A DNA stretch of 43,630 nucleotides from Vallitaleaceae bacterium (lineage in GTDB: Bacteria; Bacillota; Clostridia; Lachnospirales; Vallitaleaceae), in the NCBI GenBank assembly GCA_028277605.1, contig JANQFZ010000059.1, positions 1 through 43,630 of the forward strand, read 5' to 3'. Positions 24,080 through 32,821 of this stretch are shown piece by piece (positions within the stretch are counted from its first letter, which is position 1; every line of letters starts with the position of its first letter). A program made the position numbers and the translations under genes. The notes beneath the pieces were generated by a model, which saw only the letters and a list, made by a program, of their open reading frames with translations, had not been told where the DNA came from and did no database searches.

Positions 24080-25096
24080 ATGAAACGAATTTTATTAAAG
24101 CTAGCAAAAATGAGAGAAATATCAGCAATATTATTTTTAATTGCTCTTTTCTTAATCATAGGAATCATTAATCCTATCTTTTTACAAGGGCAGAACATCA
24201 TGTTAACTTTAAAAGGTAGTATTATGTACGTCTTCTTAGCAGCTGGTATGACTTTTGTTATCTTAACAAAAGAAATTGATGTGTCGGTAGGTGCCATTTT
24301 AGGTATCAGTGCTGCTGTTGCTGCTACTATGCTAAGAAATGGTAATAATATAGTTCTTATTCTTTTGGTAACTCTATTAGTTGGAGCTGCTGCAGGATTT
24401 ATCAATGGTTTTGGTGTGGCTAAATTAGGGGTTCCATCCATTGTTATGACATTAGGAACAATGGGTATTCTAAGAGGCTTGATGTTCATCTATACGGGAG
24501 GTAAATGGGTTGAGAATCTTCCAGATTATTTTAAAAAGGCTTCTCAAGTAGAGTTTTTAGGAATCAATGTGTTTATCTTAATTACTCTAACCCTCATTAT
24601 TATGATTCAACTCTATCTATCCAGAGCTAGAAAAGGAAGATTTTTTGCAGCTATTGGAGATAATATAGAAGGAGCAAGATTGGTTGGTGTTCCAGTTAAC
24701 CGAATGAAAATAACAGCCTTTATATTAGCAGGTATCTTTTCTGCACTAGCTGGATTAGTTTATGTGAGTCAGGTAGGATTTGTTGGTAATGTTGCAGGAA
24801 GTGGTGCTGAAATGACAGCAATAGCAGCTTGTGTTTTAGGCGGGGTAAGCTTACAAGGTGGTATTGGCTCTGTTGTTGGTGCAGCTTTTGGTGCTATTAT
24901 TATGAGTTCTATCAATACAGGATTAGTTTTTCTAAAAGTACCAGCGTATTGGAATAATACAATTTCGGGTACTCTGCTGATATTAATTGTAGTTGTGGAT
25001 GCTTTAGTACAAAGGCATTTATCTGAAAAAGCTAAGAAACAAAGATTGATGGCTAGAACATCTTTTGTAAAGGAGGATGTTACTATTGAAGCTTAA
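24080..25096 (+). CDS. lsrC: AI-2 import permease LsrC
   Basis: Membrane permease of 338 residues from ATG 24080, six bases after AGGGGGA; the ATG at 24050 lies within lsrA. About nine hydrophobic segments are seen. The family features EIDVSVGAILGISA and ACVLGGVSLQGGIGSVVGA are clear. It forms the channel with LsrD, whose start lies inside this gene. Confidence 0.93.
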   Translation: MKRILLKLAKMREISAILFLIALFLIIGIINPIFLQGQNIMLTLKGSIMYVFLAAGMTFVILTKEIDVSVGAILGISAAVAATMLRNGNNIVLILLVTLLVGAAAGFINGFGVAKLGVPSIVMTLGTMGILRGLMFIYTGGKWVENLPDYFKKASQVEFLGINVFILITLTLIIMIQLYLSRARKGRFFAAIGDNIEGARLVGVPVNRMKITAFILAGIFSALAGLVYVSQVGFVGNVAGSGAEMTAIAACVLGGVSLQGGIGSVVGAAFGAIIMSSINTGLVFLKVPAYWNNTISGTLLILIVVVDALVQRHLSEKAKKQRLMARTSFVKEDVTIEA

Positions 25097-26078
25097 AAAA
25101 TTGCTCAAATGGGAAACGTCTTTAGTTGTGATTTTAATCCTAGAATTATTGATTTTTGGACTTATTAACCCAAACTTTCTTAGGATTTCTACTTTATTGT
25201 ACAGTATCAATGATTTTATTAGCATCTGCATCATTGCATTATTTCTAACCTTTGTTGTAATAACAGGAGGAATTGATATTTCAGTAGGTTCAATTATTGG
25301 GCTAACCTCTATTGTTATTGGTGTTTTATGGAAGCTGGGAGGTATGAATATATGGCTAACACTTCCCATTGCTCTTTTGGTTGGGGCAGCATGTGGTGCT
25401 TTTAGTGGATTTTTAATTGCCTTTACCGGTGTTCAAGCCATGGTTGTAACCCTTGGGGGTATGCTGCTTTATTCTGGTCTATCCCTAGTTATTATGGGAG
25501 TCTCAGGTGCAAGTGCTTTTGAAGGGATCAGCGGTATGCCTGATAGCTTTGTTCAATTGGCTAATGGTAGTGTTATGGGAATTCCAAATCCCTTTATATT
25601 GTTTTTTATCTTAATTGTTTTATCCTATTTAATTCTTCATAAAACCAAGTATGGAAGATATATTTTCCTTACTGGTATTAATAAAAATTCCGCCAAGTAC
25701 TGTGGTGTTCATACCAAATGGATCATCATGAGTACGTATATTTTATCTGGTATGAGTGCCGCCGTTGCAGGTATTATTTTAACCTCTTATCTTGGTAGCT
25801 CTAGACCAGACCTAGGTTCAGAAATGACCTTATCCATTGTTACAGCAGTCGTTCTTGGGGGAACAGCTATTACAGGAGGTAAAGGAGGTGTTATTGGTAC
25901 AGCTGTAGCTAGTGTGATTGTTGGGATGATGAGATTCGGTCTCCAAATGGCTGGGATTTCTACCCAGTATATTAGTGTTGCTATTGGTTTGTTGTTGATA
26001 ATTGCAGTAGCACTTAGAAATGCAGCAGGAAAAGATGCTTTTAGAAGAGTTATTCAAAAGAATAAATTAAAAGCATAA
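25086..26078 (+). CDS. lsrD: AI-2 import permease LsrD
   Basis: Membrane permease of 330 residues. AAAGGAGG at 25069-25076 directly abuts the ATG at 25077, so the TTG at 25086, nine bases away, is the more likely start. It overlaps the end of lsrC by 11 bases. Motifs GGIDISVGSIIGL and AVVLGGTAITGGKGGVIGT match the LsrC/RbsC permease family. Confidence 0.92.
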   Translation: MKLKKLLKWETSLVVILILELLIFGLINPNFLRISTLLYSINDFISICIIALFLTFVVITGGIDISVGSIIGLTSIVIGVLWKLGGMNIWLTLPIALLVGAACGAFSGFLIAFTGVQAMVVTLGGMLLYSGLSLVIMGVSGASAFEGISGMPDSFVQLANGSVMGIPNPFILFFILIVLSYLILHKTKYGRYIFLTGINKNSAKYCGVHTKWIIMSTYILSGMSAAVAGIILTSYLGSSRPDLGSEMTLSIVTAVVLGGTAITGGKGGVIGTAVASVIVGMMRFGLQMAGISTQYISVAIGLLLIIAVALRNAAGKDAFRRVIQKNKLKA

Positions 26079-26251
26079 TGCTAATAATTTTTAGGGAGAA
26101 GATTAAGACCGTATACAACTTTTACATGATTAGGATGGTTTGATAGTTTTTAGTTTTTTTGCACATAATAGGATTAGACTAGTTAAGACTGTTTTATATA
26201 TGTCTTTAATCTATGTAAAAGCTGTGTATTATATTAAAGGAGGGTTTGTGA

Positions 26252-27322
26252 ATGAAAAAGAGTTTTTTAACTACAATCATTGTTCTTTCACTTGTCGTTG
26301 GGATGTTTGCAGGATGTGCACCTCGAGATGATACCAATGGAGCTGGAGGCGACAAAGAACCAAAGGATATCAATGTAGTTTTTATTCCTAAATTAACAGG
26401 TAATATGTTCTTTGAATCTGCAAACGAAGGCGCGCAAGAAATAGCTGAAGAAGTTGGATTTAACTGCAAGTACGATGGTTCACCAGAGGCCGCTGTTGCT
26501 AATCAGGTTCAGATCATCAATAGTGCTGTCAATCAAGGCGTCGATGCAATTGCTATTTCATCGTTGACACCAGATGGTCTTAATCAAGCATTGAAGCAGG
26601 CAATTGACAAAGGCGTTAAGATTGTCACATGGGATTCAGATGTTGATCCAGAGTACCGTTCCATATATGTGAATCAAGGAACACCAGAATTATTAGGTGC
26701 TATGCTTGTAGACATGGCAGCGGATCAAATGGATGAGCAACAAAAAGAATCAGCTAAGTTTGCTTTCTTCTATTCTAGTCCTACTGTTACCGATCAAAAT
26801 GCATGGGTAGAATATGCTAAGGAATATATTGGAGAAAAATATCCTGGTTGGGAACTTGTGACAACACAATATGGTGAGCAGGATGCTCAAAAATCATTAC
26901 AGGTTGGGCAGTCTATTCTTCAAACGTATCCAGATATTGACGCCATTCTCTGCCCAGATTCTACAGCACTTCCAGCTATGGCACAAGCGACTAAGAACTT
27001 AGGTAAAGAAGGTCAGGTTATTGTCACTGGATTTGCAACACCAAGCTCTATGAGAGATTTTGTTAAGGATGGTACGGTTCCTTCCTTCGGATTATGGGAT
27101 TGTAAAATCCAAGGTGCTATAGGTGCCTATATCGCATACTGGTTGGCTGCAGGAAATACTTTTAAAGTTGGAGATACTATTGAAGTACCTAATGTAGGAG
27201 AACTAAAGGTAGAACCTAACACCATCCAAGGCTATTCCTATACTGCAGACGATTCGGGTATAGTATTATTACCTGAACGTGTTGTATTTAACAAAGACAA
27301 TATTGATGATTATAACTTCTAA
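26252..27322 (+). CDS. lsrB: AI-2-binding lipoprotein LsrB
   Basis: Periplasmic-type binding protein of 356 residues, lipid-anchored at Cys22 (lipobox FAGC). AAAGGAGGG precedes the ATG. FIPKLTGNMFFESANEGAQE, KIVTWDSDVDPEYRS, FFYSSPTVTDQNAWV and FGLWDCKIQGAI follow the known LsrB protein closely, including Asp and Trp residues of the ligand pocket. The C-terminus GIVLLPERVVFNKDNID is also typical. A 173-base gap with a partial hairpin separates it from lsrD. Confidence 0.95.
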   Translation: MKKSFLTTIIVLSLVVGMFAGCAPRDDTNGAGGDKEPKDINVVFIPKLTGNMFFESANEGAQEIAEEVGFNCKYDGSPEAAVANQVQIINSAVNQGVDAIAISSLTPDGLNQALKQAIDKGVKIVTWDSDVDPEYRSIYVNQGTPELLGAMLVDMAADQMDEQQKESAKFAFFYSSPTVTDQNAWVEYAKEYIGEKYPGWELVTTQYGEQDAQKSLQVGQSILQTYPDIDAILCPDSTALPAMAQATKNLGKEGQVIVTGFATPSSMRDFVKDGTVPSFGLWDCKIQGAIGAYIAYWLAAGNTFKVGDTIEVPNVGELKVEPNTIQGYSYTADDSGIVLLPERVVFNKDNIDDYNF

Positions 27323-27477
27323 ACCTATTAATGAACTTTTGCTACCTATAACTTATAGCTAGCTACAGAACTAACCGTTGAAATATCTTTACATGTTTCA
27401 TATAATAATTTTGACTGTATTCATTGTACTTTTGTAGAATGCTGTCTGAGCATTTAGGAAAAGCAGATCTATAATGA

Positions 27478-27533
27478 ACTTGCGGTATATAAAATATGAG
27501 TTGAAGATATACACATGATTATATACCGCAAGT
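27478..27533. repeat. Inverted repeat downstream of lsrB
   Basis: ACTTGCGGTATATA (27478-27491) and its exact complement (27520-27533) enclose 28 bases. As RNA it would fold to a long stem; no T run follows. Confidence 0.7.
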
Positions 27534-27564
27534 ATTTACTATTGTTTATTAAAAATGGAGATTC

Positions 27565-27590
27565 AATCTAGCGGTTATAGCTGGATTTTT
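27565..27590 (+). terminator. Possible terminator before lsrF
   Basis: AATCTAGC and GCTGGATT form an eight-base stem (one wobble), loop GGTTATA, followed by TTTTT. Confidence 0.5.
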
Positions 27591-27607
27591 ATAATACATA
27601 TAAAAAT

Positions 27608-27615
27608 ACAATTGT
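27608..27615. promoter_or_regulatory. Candidate LsrR half-site/box 4
   Basis: ACAATTGT palindrome 33 bases upstream of the lsrF start, same core as box 2. Confidence 0.3.
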
Positions 27616-27648
27616 AACTCTATCCAAGTATTAAAAAGGAGGCCTAAA

Positions 27649-28530
27649 ATGGCAGATAAAGTTGGAAACATAAGAGCAAAAAATTATTACACAGACGTTC
27701 CTTTTGCGCAAAATCAGTTTTATGTAAAAGGTATGGATCATGTAGACTGGGGAATGAAAAATAGATTGGCTCAAATTTTCAATCCTAAGAGCAAAAATAC
27801 AGTGATGCTTGCTTTTGATCACGGGTATATTATGGGTTCTACCTTCGGATTAGAAAGATTAGACTTAGCTATTCCGCCGCTAGTAGAAGATATTGACGTC
27901 CTAATGGCAACAAGAGGTGGGCTTAGAGCTGCCATACCACCTCACTACAATAAGGGTATAGCACTTAGATGCTCAGCTGGTAGCTGTGTCTTAAATGATG
28001 ATATGAGTCATGAGGTCATTGGTGTTGATATTGAAGATGCTATCAGAATGAATGCTTCATGTATGGCTGTTCAGGTATTTGTAGGAGCTGATGGTCAGAC
28101 TTCTTCAATTGATAATTTAGTTAAAACCATAGATGCAGGGAATCGCTATGGTATCCCAACATTAGGTGTCATAGCTGTTGGTAAGCAGATGGAAAGAACA
28201 ACGAAGTATTTCCTTCTTGCAACACGTATGGTAGCAGAATTTGGAGCACAGATTATTAAGACCTATTATTGTAAAGACTTTGAAAAAATTACAGCTGCGT
28301 GCCCAGTTCCTATTGTTTTAGCAGGTGGAAAGAAGCTGCCAGAAGATGAAGCATTGACCATGTGTTATAAAGCCATCAGCGAAGGCGCTCGTGGTGTTGA
28401 TATGGGTAGAAATATTTTCCAAGCAGAAGATCAGAAAGCCATGACCAAAGCTGTAGCTCATATTGTGCATAATGGCTATACCGATACTCAGGCTTATGAA
28501 TTCTACTGCGATATGAAGGGTAAATGCTAA
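27649..28530 (+). CDS. lsrF: Phospho-AI-2 thiolase/aldolase LsrF
   Basis: Class I aldolase-type TIM barrel of 293 residues, ATG after AAAGGAGG. FYVKGMDHVDWGMKNRLAQI and NTVMLAFDHGYIMG are hallmarks of LsrF. Lys204 in QIIKTYYC matches the catalytic lysine (203 in E. coli). In E. coli it transfers an acetyl group from P-HPD to CoA, the last step of AI-2 breakdown. LsrG, which supplies its substrate there, was not found nearby. Confidence 0.95.
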   Translation: MADKVGNIRAKNYYTDVPFAQNQFYVKGMDHVDWGMKNRLAQIFNPKSKNTVMLAFDHGYIMGSTFGLERLDLAIPPLVEDIDVLMATRGGLRAAIPPHYNKGIALRCSAGSCVLNDDMSHEVIGVDIEDAIRMNASCMAVQVFVGADGQTSSIDNLVKTIDAGNRYGIPTLGVIAVGKQMERTTKYFLLATRMVAEFGAQIIKTYYCKDFEKITAACPVPIVLAGGKKLPEDEALTMCYKAISEGARGVDMGRNIFQAEDQKAMTKAVAHIVHNGYTDTQAYEFYCDMKGKC

Positions 28531-28599
28531 TTATATTTGACTTTCTATTCTCTTTTGTTTATATTAGGGATATCTAATAAGAAAATGAAGGGTGATTGT

Positions 28600-28968
28600 A
28601 TGACAAAAGAGGATATTAGAGCTTATTGCATGAAGAAAAAAGGTGCCATAGAGGATCAGCCCTTTAGTACGCCTGTTCCTGTTTTTAAAGTTAGCGATAA
28701 AATGTTCGCGCTCCTTAATATACATGAGGATAGACCAAGTGTCAATCTTAAGTATAGAAAGGACAGTATTGAAGCATTAAGACAAATGCATGAGGAAATT
28801 ATACCAGGTTATCACATGAATAAAAGTTGGTGGAATACTATCTACTTAGATGGACAATTAGAGGATGCTTTAATTATGGACTTAATTGATACCTCTTATG
28901 AACTGGTGTTTAACTCATTAACTAAGAAAAAACAGAAGGCAGTGAATGAAATAGAATCCAATGGATAA
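28600..28968 (+). CDS. YjbR/MmcQ-family protein
   Basis: Small protein of 122 residues from ATG 28600, four bases after AAGGGTGA; an ATG at 28537 is in frame but has no site. MTKEDIRAYCMKKKGAIEDQ at the start, VFKVSDKMFAL and the MNKSWWNTIYLDG segment mark the YjbR family, which has a CyaY-like fold and may bind DNA. No clear link with the lsr genes before it. Confidence 0.88.
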   Translation: MTKEDIRAYCMKKKGAIEDQPFSTPVPVFKVSDKMFALLNIHEDRPSVNLKYRKDSIEALRQMHEEIIPGYHMNKSWWNTIYLDGQLEDALIMDLIDTSYELVFNSLTKKKQKAVNEIESNG

Positions 28969-29004
28969 AATAAGAACGATTCTAAATTCATTGGAGGTAT
29001 CCGT

Positions 29005-29118
29005 ATGGCAAAGAAAAATCAAGAAGCCTCATGGGAAAAGGAAAGGTATCAATCACCACCTGAGAATGATGTAAAACCCGTACCAGAAATACAAGGAAAA
29101 GAAAAGCATAAAAAATAA
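29005..29118 (+). CDS. Small basic protein, 37 residues, unknown
   Basis: ATG 29005 follows GGAGGT (28993-28998) at good distance. The product begins MAKKNQEASWEKERYQ and ends GKEKHKK; it is rich in Lys, Glu and Pro, has no hydrophobic stretch, and is probably unstructured. It stops inside the left arm of a perfect terminator. It is 37 bases after the YjbR-like gene and likely in its transcript. I do not recognise a family. Confidence 0.55.
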   Translation: MAKKNQEASWEKERYQSPPENDVKPVPEIQGKEKHKK

Positions 29119-29158
29119 AGTTAGGACTGTCACTGCGACAGTCCTAACTTTATTTTTT
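29117..29158. terminator. Bidirectional terminator
   Basis: A perfect 15-base stem, AAAGTTAGGACTGTC (29117-29131) and complement (29137-29151), loop ACTGC, with ATTTTTT on one side and its mirror (TTTATTTTTTATGC on the minus strand) on the other, between converging genes. Confidence 0.93.
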
Positions 29159-30506
29159 ATTTTAATCTAGTTTTATTTACTATATGTTCGTATTTCTTTA
29201 TATATTCGTTTGGTCTTGACACAATTTTTTGTAATAAGTGTATGAGGATGTCTATTTCTTTATAGGTGTTATACATACCAAAACTTATTCTTATCATTCC
29301 TGGATGAGGCTCGTCTGGATGCTCAATATGCTTTTTAATATGAGATGGACCTAAGTTTAGGAGTTTTTGAATATAGGGCTGAGCACAAAAACAACCATGT
29401 CTAACAGCTATTCCTGCTTCATTTGACACAATATTGGCTAGCTGCTCATGATTAATTGAAGATACATTAAAAGGAATAATGCCAACTCTATTACTGCAAT
29501 CTTTTGTATTACCATAGAGCTTCAAATGAGGTATTTTTTTTAGATGTTTTAGTGCGTAGAGAGTTAGATTTTTTTCATATTCTTCTATATGTTGGATGCC
29601 TATTTCGGCAAGGGTTTCAAGAGCGGTATTTAATGCAACTACGCCCATGATGTTCGGAGTTCCTGCTTCTTCTCTATGGGGAGGATCTTCAAATATGATC
29701 TGATTGGGTGTTACAATTTTAACTGTGCCGCCTCCCACTTCATCTGGAGAATGCAAGTTGAATAGAGCTTTGGGTCCGATCAACACACCTAAACCAAATG
29801 GAGCGTAAATTTTATGTGCAGAAAAAACAAAAAAATCAATATGTTGTGTGGAACTAATAGGCATCATATCAAAGGCACAATGTGGCAGGAGCTGAGCACC
29901 GTCTACTAAAATCTTAGCTCCATATTTATGAGCAATTTCTGCGATGGTGTAGATGGGATTCTTATAACCTGTTACATTAGATGCACCTGTGACAGCCACT
30001 AGCTTAACTTTTCCCATATGAATTTTTAACTTTCGTTCTAAGTCATCTAGACAGAGTTTTCCATCTGAAGTTATAGCAATATGCTCTACATGAAAATGAT
30101 GCCGCCAAGGCAAATCATTGGAATGATGTTCCATATAGGTGCTCAGTATGATAGAACCGTGATTATGACAATTTAATTTATACGCCAACTTATTAATACC
30201 TTCTGTAGTGTTTTTCACGTAAATAATAGTATCATAATCCAAATCTGCGTTGACATAGCTAGCGATTGTTTTTCTTGCTTGTTCATATATGTATGAGGAT
30301 ATATTCGATTTATAGCCAGTACCTCTATGGATAGAGGCATAAAATGGCGCAAAATCATTGATTCTATTCATAACAGAAACCAATGGTGGTGTGGTAGCTG
30401 CGTTATCAAAATTAATTGCAGTCACATACTGACCATTCATTAATGGAACAGGTGTATCAACGCCAACCACTAGTTTTCTGAATTCAGATGGATGATTGTG
30501 TTTCAT
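29157..30506 (-). CDS. Class V aminotransferase, cysteine desulfurase-like
   Basis: PLP enzyme of 449 residues. NFDNAATTPP near residue 33, PLP lysine 232 in FSAHKIYAPFG, and RHGCFCAQPY with Cys372, in the position of the sulfur-accepting cysteine of SufS/NifS. HREEAGTPNIMGV lies between. No Fe-S scaffold gene is adjacent, so it may serve another sulfur or selenium pathway. The gene is alone on its strand. Confidence 0.88.
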   Translation of the reverse strand: MKHNHPSEFRKLVVGVDTPVPLMNGQYVTAINFDNAATTPPLVSVMNRINDFAPFYASIHRGTGYKSNISSYIYEQARKTIASYVNADLDYDTIIYVKNTTEGINKLAYKLNCHNHGSIILSTYMEHHSNDLPWRHHFHVEHIAITSDGKLCLDDLERKLKIHMGKVKLVAVTGASNVTGYKNPIYTIAEIAHKYGAKILVDGAQLLPHCAFDMMPISSTQHIDFFVFSAHKIYAPFGLGVLIGPKALFNLHSPDEVGGGTVKIVTPNQIIFEDPPHREEAGTPNIMGVVALNTALETLAEIGIQHIEEYEKNLTLYALKHLKKIPHLKLYGNTKDCSNRVGIIPFNVSSINHEQLANIVSNEAGIAVRHGCFCAQPYIQKLLNLGPSHIKKHIEHPDEPHPGMIRISFGMYNTYKEIDILIHLLQKIVSRPNEYIKKYEHIVNKTRLK

Positions 30507-30785
30507 CTCTTCACCTTATATCGTGAGTCATATTGATATATTATATGCTTTAGGTTTAAAACTAGAAATTTGTACAACGAAATAACAAAAAAATAAAACA
30601 AAGTTTTATTGAGGTTTTACTGATTTAGCTATATAATGGGTATTGACTCAAAAATGCTGACTACATAGATTTTGAGAGAATATGAAGGTTAATCCATAAA
30701 AAGTATTAAAATGACATTTTTATAGAAGGTAAGTCGTTGGTGCTTTTAATGGAATGACCATATGACATAACAGAGAGGTTATTCT

Positions 30786-31727
30786 ATGCATATGATTGAT
30801 AACATTTTACCTGTATTTATTCTACTGTCTATTGGTTTTTTTCTAAGGAAAAAAAATATACTAAAAAAAGATGCAGTCAATGGACTTAAGTACCTGATCG
30901 TGCACCTTGGGTTGCCAGCTGTATTATTTAAAGCTTTTTTAAACATGACCTTGAAAAAGGAATATATTGTGGTTGTTTTAATCACTATAGTATTATGTGC
31001 TGCTGCTTTTTTGATTGGAGCCTTAGTGTCCAGACTATCTTTTTTTAGCTCTAAGCTCACACCATTTTTTATGACAGCTTTTGCATTTGGTTTACTTGGC
31101 GTATCCTTATTTGAAACCATGTTTGGCACCGAGCATTTAGATTCTATTTCTATACTGGGTATTGGGAATGAGTTCTTTTTATGGTTTATTTATATTACCT
31201 TATTAAGATTTAAATACACGGGTGAACGGTTTAGTCTAGAAACACTAAAGAATTTTATACGTTCACCGATAATTCTAGCTGTTGTGCTTGGGTTGCTTTT
31301 AAACAGTTTCAATGTGGCATATGTTTTTAAAGAATGGATTATTTTTCGTGGTATTTATAGTGTCATCAACTATCTATCCATGATTGCAACGCCTCTTATT
31401 CTTATAACGATTGGTTATGGAATGGTATTCAATAAAAAGTACTTCAAAACAAGCCTAAAATTTGTTTTATTGCGGTATGTCATATTGTTTACGGTTGGGT
31501 ATTTACTAAAGATAACATTACTCAATCTTTGGATTAAGGATATCTACTTTGACTATGCATTCTTTACATTTCTCATTTTACCACCTCCTTTTTCCTTACC
31601 TGTCTTTATCAGTGAATATGCTTCAGATGAAGATGTTGAGCTGGCAAATAATATGGTTGTGGTAAGTATAGCAGGTTGCTTTTTATTATTTGTTTTATTT
31701 ACTATTATGATAGCTATAGGAAATTAG
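30786..31727 (+). CDS. AEC-family (auxin efflux carrier-like) transporter
   Basis: Membrane protein of 313 residues with about ten helices, N-terminus MIDNILPVFILLSIGFFLRK typical of the Mem_trans family. LIVHLGLPAVLFKAF and the late LPPPFSLPVFISEYA match conserved regions. ATG 30786 (or 30792) follows AGAGAGG. Such carriers export or import small organic acids; the substrate is unknown. Confidence 0.9.
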   Translation: MHMIDNILPVFILLSIGFFLRKKNILKKDAVNGLKYLIVHLGLPAVLFKAFLNMTLKKEYIVVVLITIVLCAAAFLIGALVSRLSFFSSKLTPFFMTAFAFGLLGVSLFETMFGTEHLDSISILGIGNEFFLWFIYITLLRFKYTGERFSLETLKNFIRSPIILAVVLGLLLNSFNVAYVFKEWIIFRGIYSVINYLSMIATPLILITIGYGMVFNKKYFKTSLKFVLLRYVILFTVGYLLKITLLNLWIKDIYFDYAFFTFLILPPPFSLPVFISEYASDEDVELANNMVVVSIAGCFLLFVLFTIMIAIGN

Positions 31728-31781
31728 AGTAATGAATAGATGGATATATAAGAGTTGGAACAAGGAAAGGAATGGCGGTAT

Positions 31782-32504
31782 ATGTTACACCCGTTTTCTA
31801 GAACAGAAATACTGATTGGAACAGAAGGACTAAATAAACTAAATAAGAGTACGGTAGCTGTTTTTGGAATCGGAGGTGTTGGTACTTATGCAGTTGAAGG
31901 GCTTGTAAGAAGCGGTTTAGGAACGATTGTTCTGGTGGATGATGATAACGTGTGTTTAACTAATATTAATCGACAGATCCACGCAACCAGCAAGACTATT
32001 GGTCAACCGAAGGTTGAAGTTATGAGACAGAGAATCTTAGAAATTAATCCTAAAGTAAATGTGGAGATTTACCAGAAGCAGTATAACAGTCAAACGGCAG
32101 AACATCTTCTTAGTACGGACTATGATTATGTGGTAGATGCTATTGATATGGTTTCTGCTAAACTGGATTTAATTGAAAGGTGTAAGCGCCAGCATATACC
32201 AATCATTAGTTCAATGGGAGCAGGAAACAAGTTAAATCCAACTGCTTTTGAAGTGGCTGATATTTATGAAACATCTATGTGCCCTTTAGCTAAGATAGTC
32301 AGAAAAGAACTTAGAGCTAGGGACATCCCTTCATTAAAGGTTGTCTATTCTAAAGAAAAATCGATTAAGCCCAAAGTTTATGGTGAAGAAGCAATAGATG
32401 AAGTAACCTCTAAAAAACAAGTGACAGGGAGTGTGTCCTTTGTTCCATCTGTTGTAGGGCTTATTATAGCTTCAGAAGTTGTTAAGGATTTGATTATATT
32501 ATGA
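31782..32504 (+). CDS. tcdA: tRNA threonylcarbamoyladenosine dehydratase (TcdA-like E1 enzyme)
   Basis: ThiF/MoeB/HesA-family protein of 240 residues from ATG 31782; a TTG at 31755 is in frame but less typical. MLHPFSRTEILIGTEGL, the nucleotide loop VFGIGGVGTYAVEGL, DDDNVCLTNINRQ and DYVVDAIDMVSAK are standard for TcdA, which cyclises t6A to ct6A in tRNA using ATP. The C-terminal VTGSVSFVPSVVGLIIASEV is also typical. The gene stands 54 bases after the AEC gene. Confidence 0.93.
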   Translation: MLHPFSRTEILIGTEGLNKLNKSTVAVFGIGGVGTYAVEGLVRSGLGTIVLVDDDNVCLTNINRQIHATSKTIGQPKVEVMRQRILEINPKVNVEIYQKQYNSQTAEHLLSTDYDYVVDAIDMVSAKLDLIERCKRQHIPIISSMGAGNKLNPTAFEVADIYETSMCPLAKIVRKELRARDIPSLKVVYSKEKSIKPKVYGEEAIDEVTSKKQVTGSVSFVPSVVGLIIASEVVKDLIIL

Positions 32505-32521
32505 TTATGATTTCAAATAAT

Positions 32522-32698
32522 TTAGAATTTTTCAGAAAGATTTCCTTTAATAATTAAGTATTTTTTGTCATCAATAGTGAGATACTTATTTTTTTCATCT
32601 AGCTGTAGCGTAGTATTTCTATTGTTTTCTAAAACCCATAGTGCTATTTTTGCACTATGGGTTGCTTTAATTTGGTTAGTTTGATTAAAGTCAATCAT
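32522..32698 (-). CDS. Possible small protein of 58 residues, unknown
   Basis: An uninterrupted minus-strand frame from ATG 32698 to TAA 32522 encodes MIDFNQTNQIKATHSAKIAL and ends LIIKGNLSEKF. The alternation in the second half looks protein-like. No good ribosome binding site precedes it, and a 12-base-stem hairpin (32633-32663) lies inside, so it may instead be a remnant or the terminator region of the previous gene. Confidence 0.35.
   Translation of the reverse strand: MIDFNQTNQIKATHSAKIALWVLENNRNTTLQLDEKNKYLTIDDKKYLIIKGNLSEKF
32633..32663. terminator. Hairpin between TcdA and DUF421 genes
   Basis: AACCCATAGTGC (32633-32644) pairs exactly with GCACTATGGGTT (32652-32663), loop TATTTTT. 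TTTTAG follows on the minus side; on the plus side the tail is weak. Confidence 0.55.
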
Positions 32699-32821
32699 TT
32701 TCTTACATAATATTCTGTTACGTTCTCAGTATAGGTAATACGATAAATAAGTCTACTTAGGATAAAAAATACTATATATGTAAATACTTTACTATAGCCT
32801 ATTTATAATGAGGTGATTGTA

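Larger units (their letters stand above)
27323..27648. other. Gap between lsrB and lsrF with hairpins and a palindrome
   Basis: No ORF is seen. It holds a 14-base inverted repeat with a long loop (27478-27533), a short hairpin with T run (27565-27590), TATAAT at 27590-27595 and ACAATTGT at 27608-27615, which equals the core of the candidate LsrR box at 22376-22383. lsrF may therefore have its own regulated promoter. Confidence 0.5.

Noticed and set aside
26140..26331. 63-codon plus-strand frame before lsrB
   Set aside because: It overlaps the lsrB start in another frame and has no ribosome binding site; lsrB itself is unmistakable.
27323..27648. Riboswitch before lsrF
   Set aside because: The inverted repeat and short hairpin do not match any riboswitch consensus I recognise.
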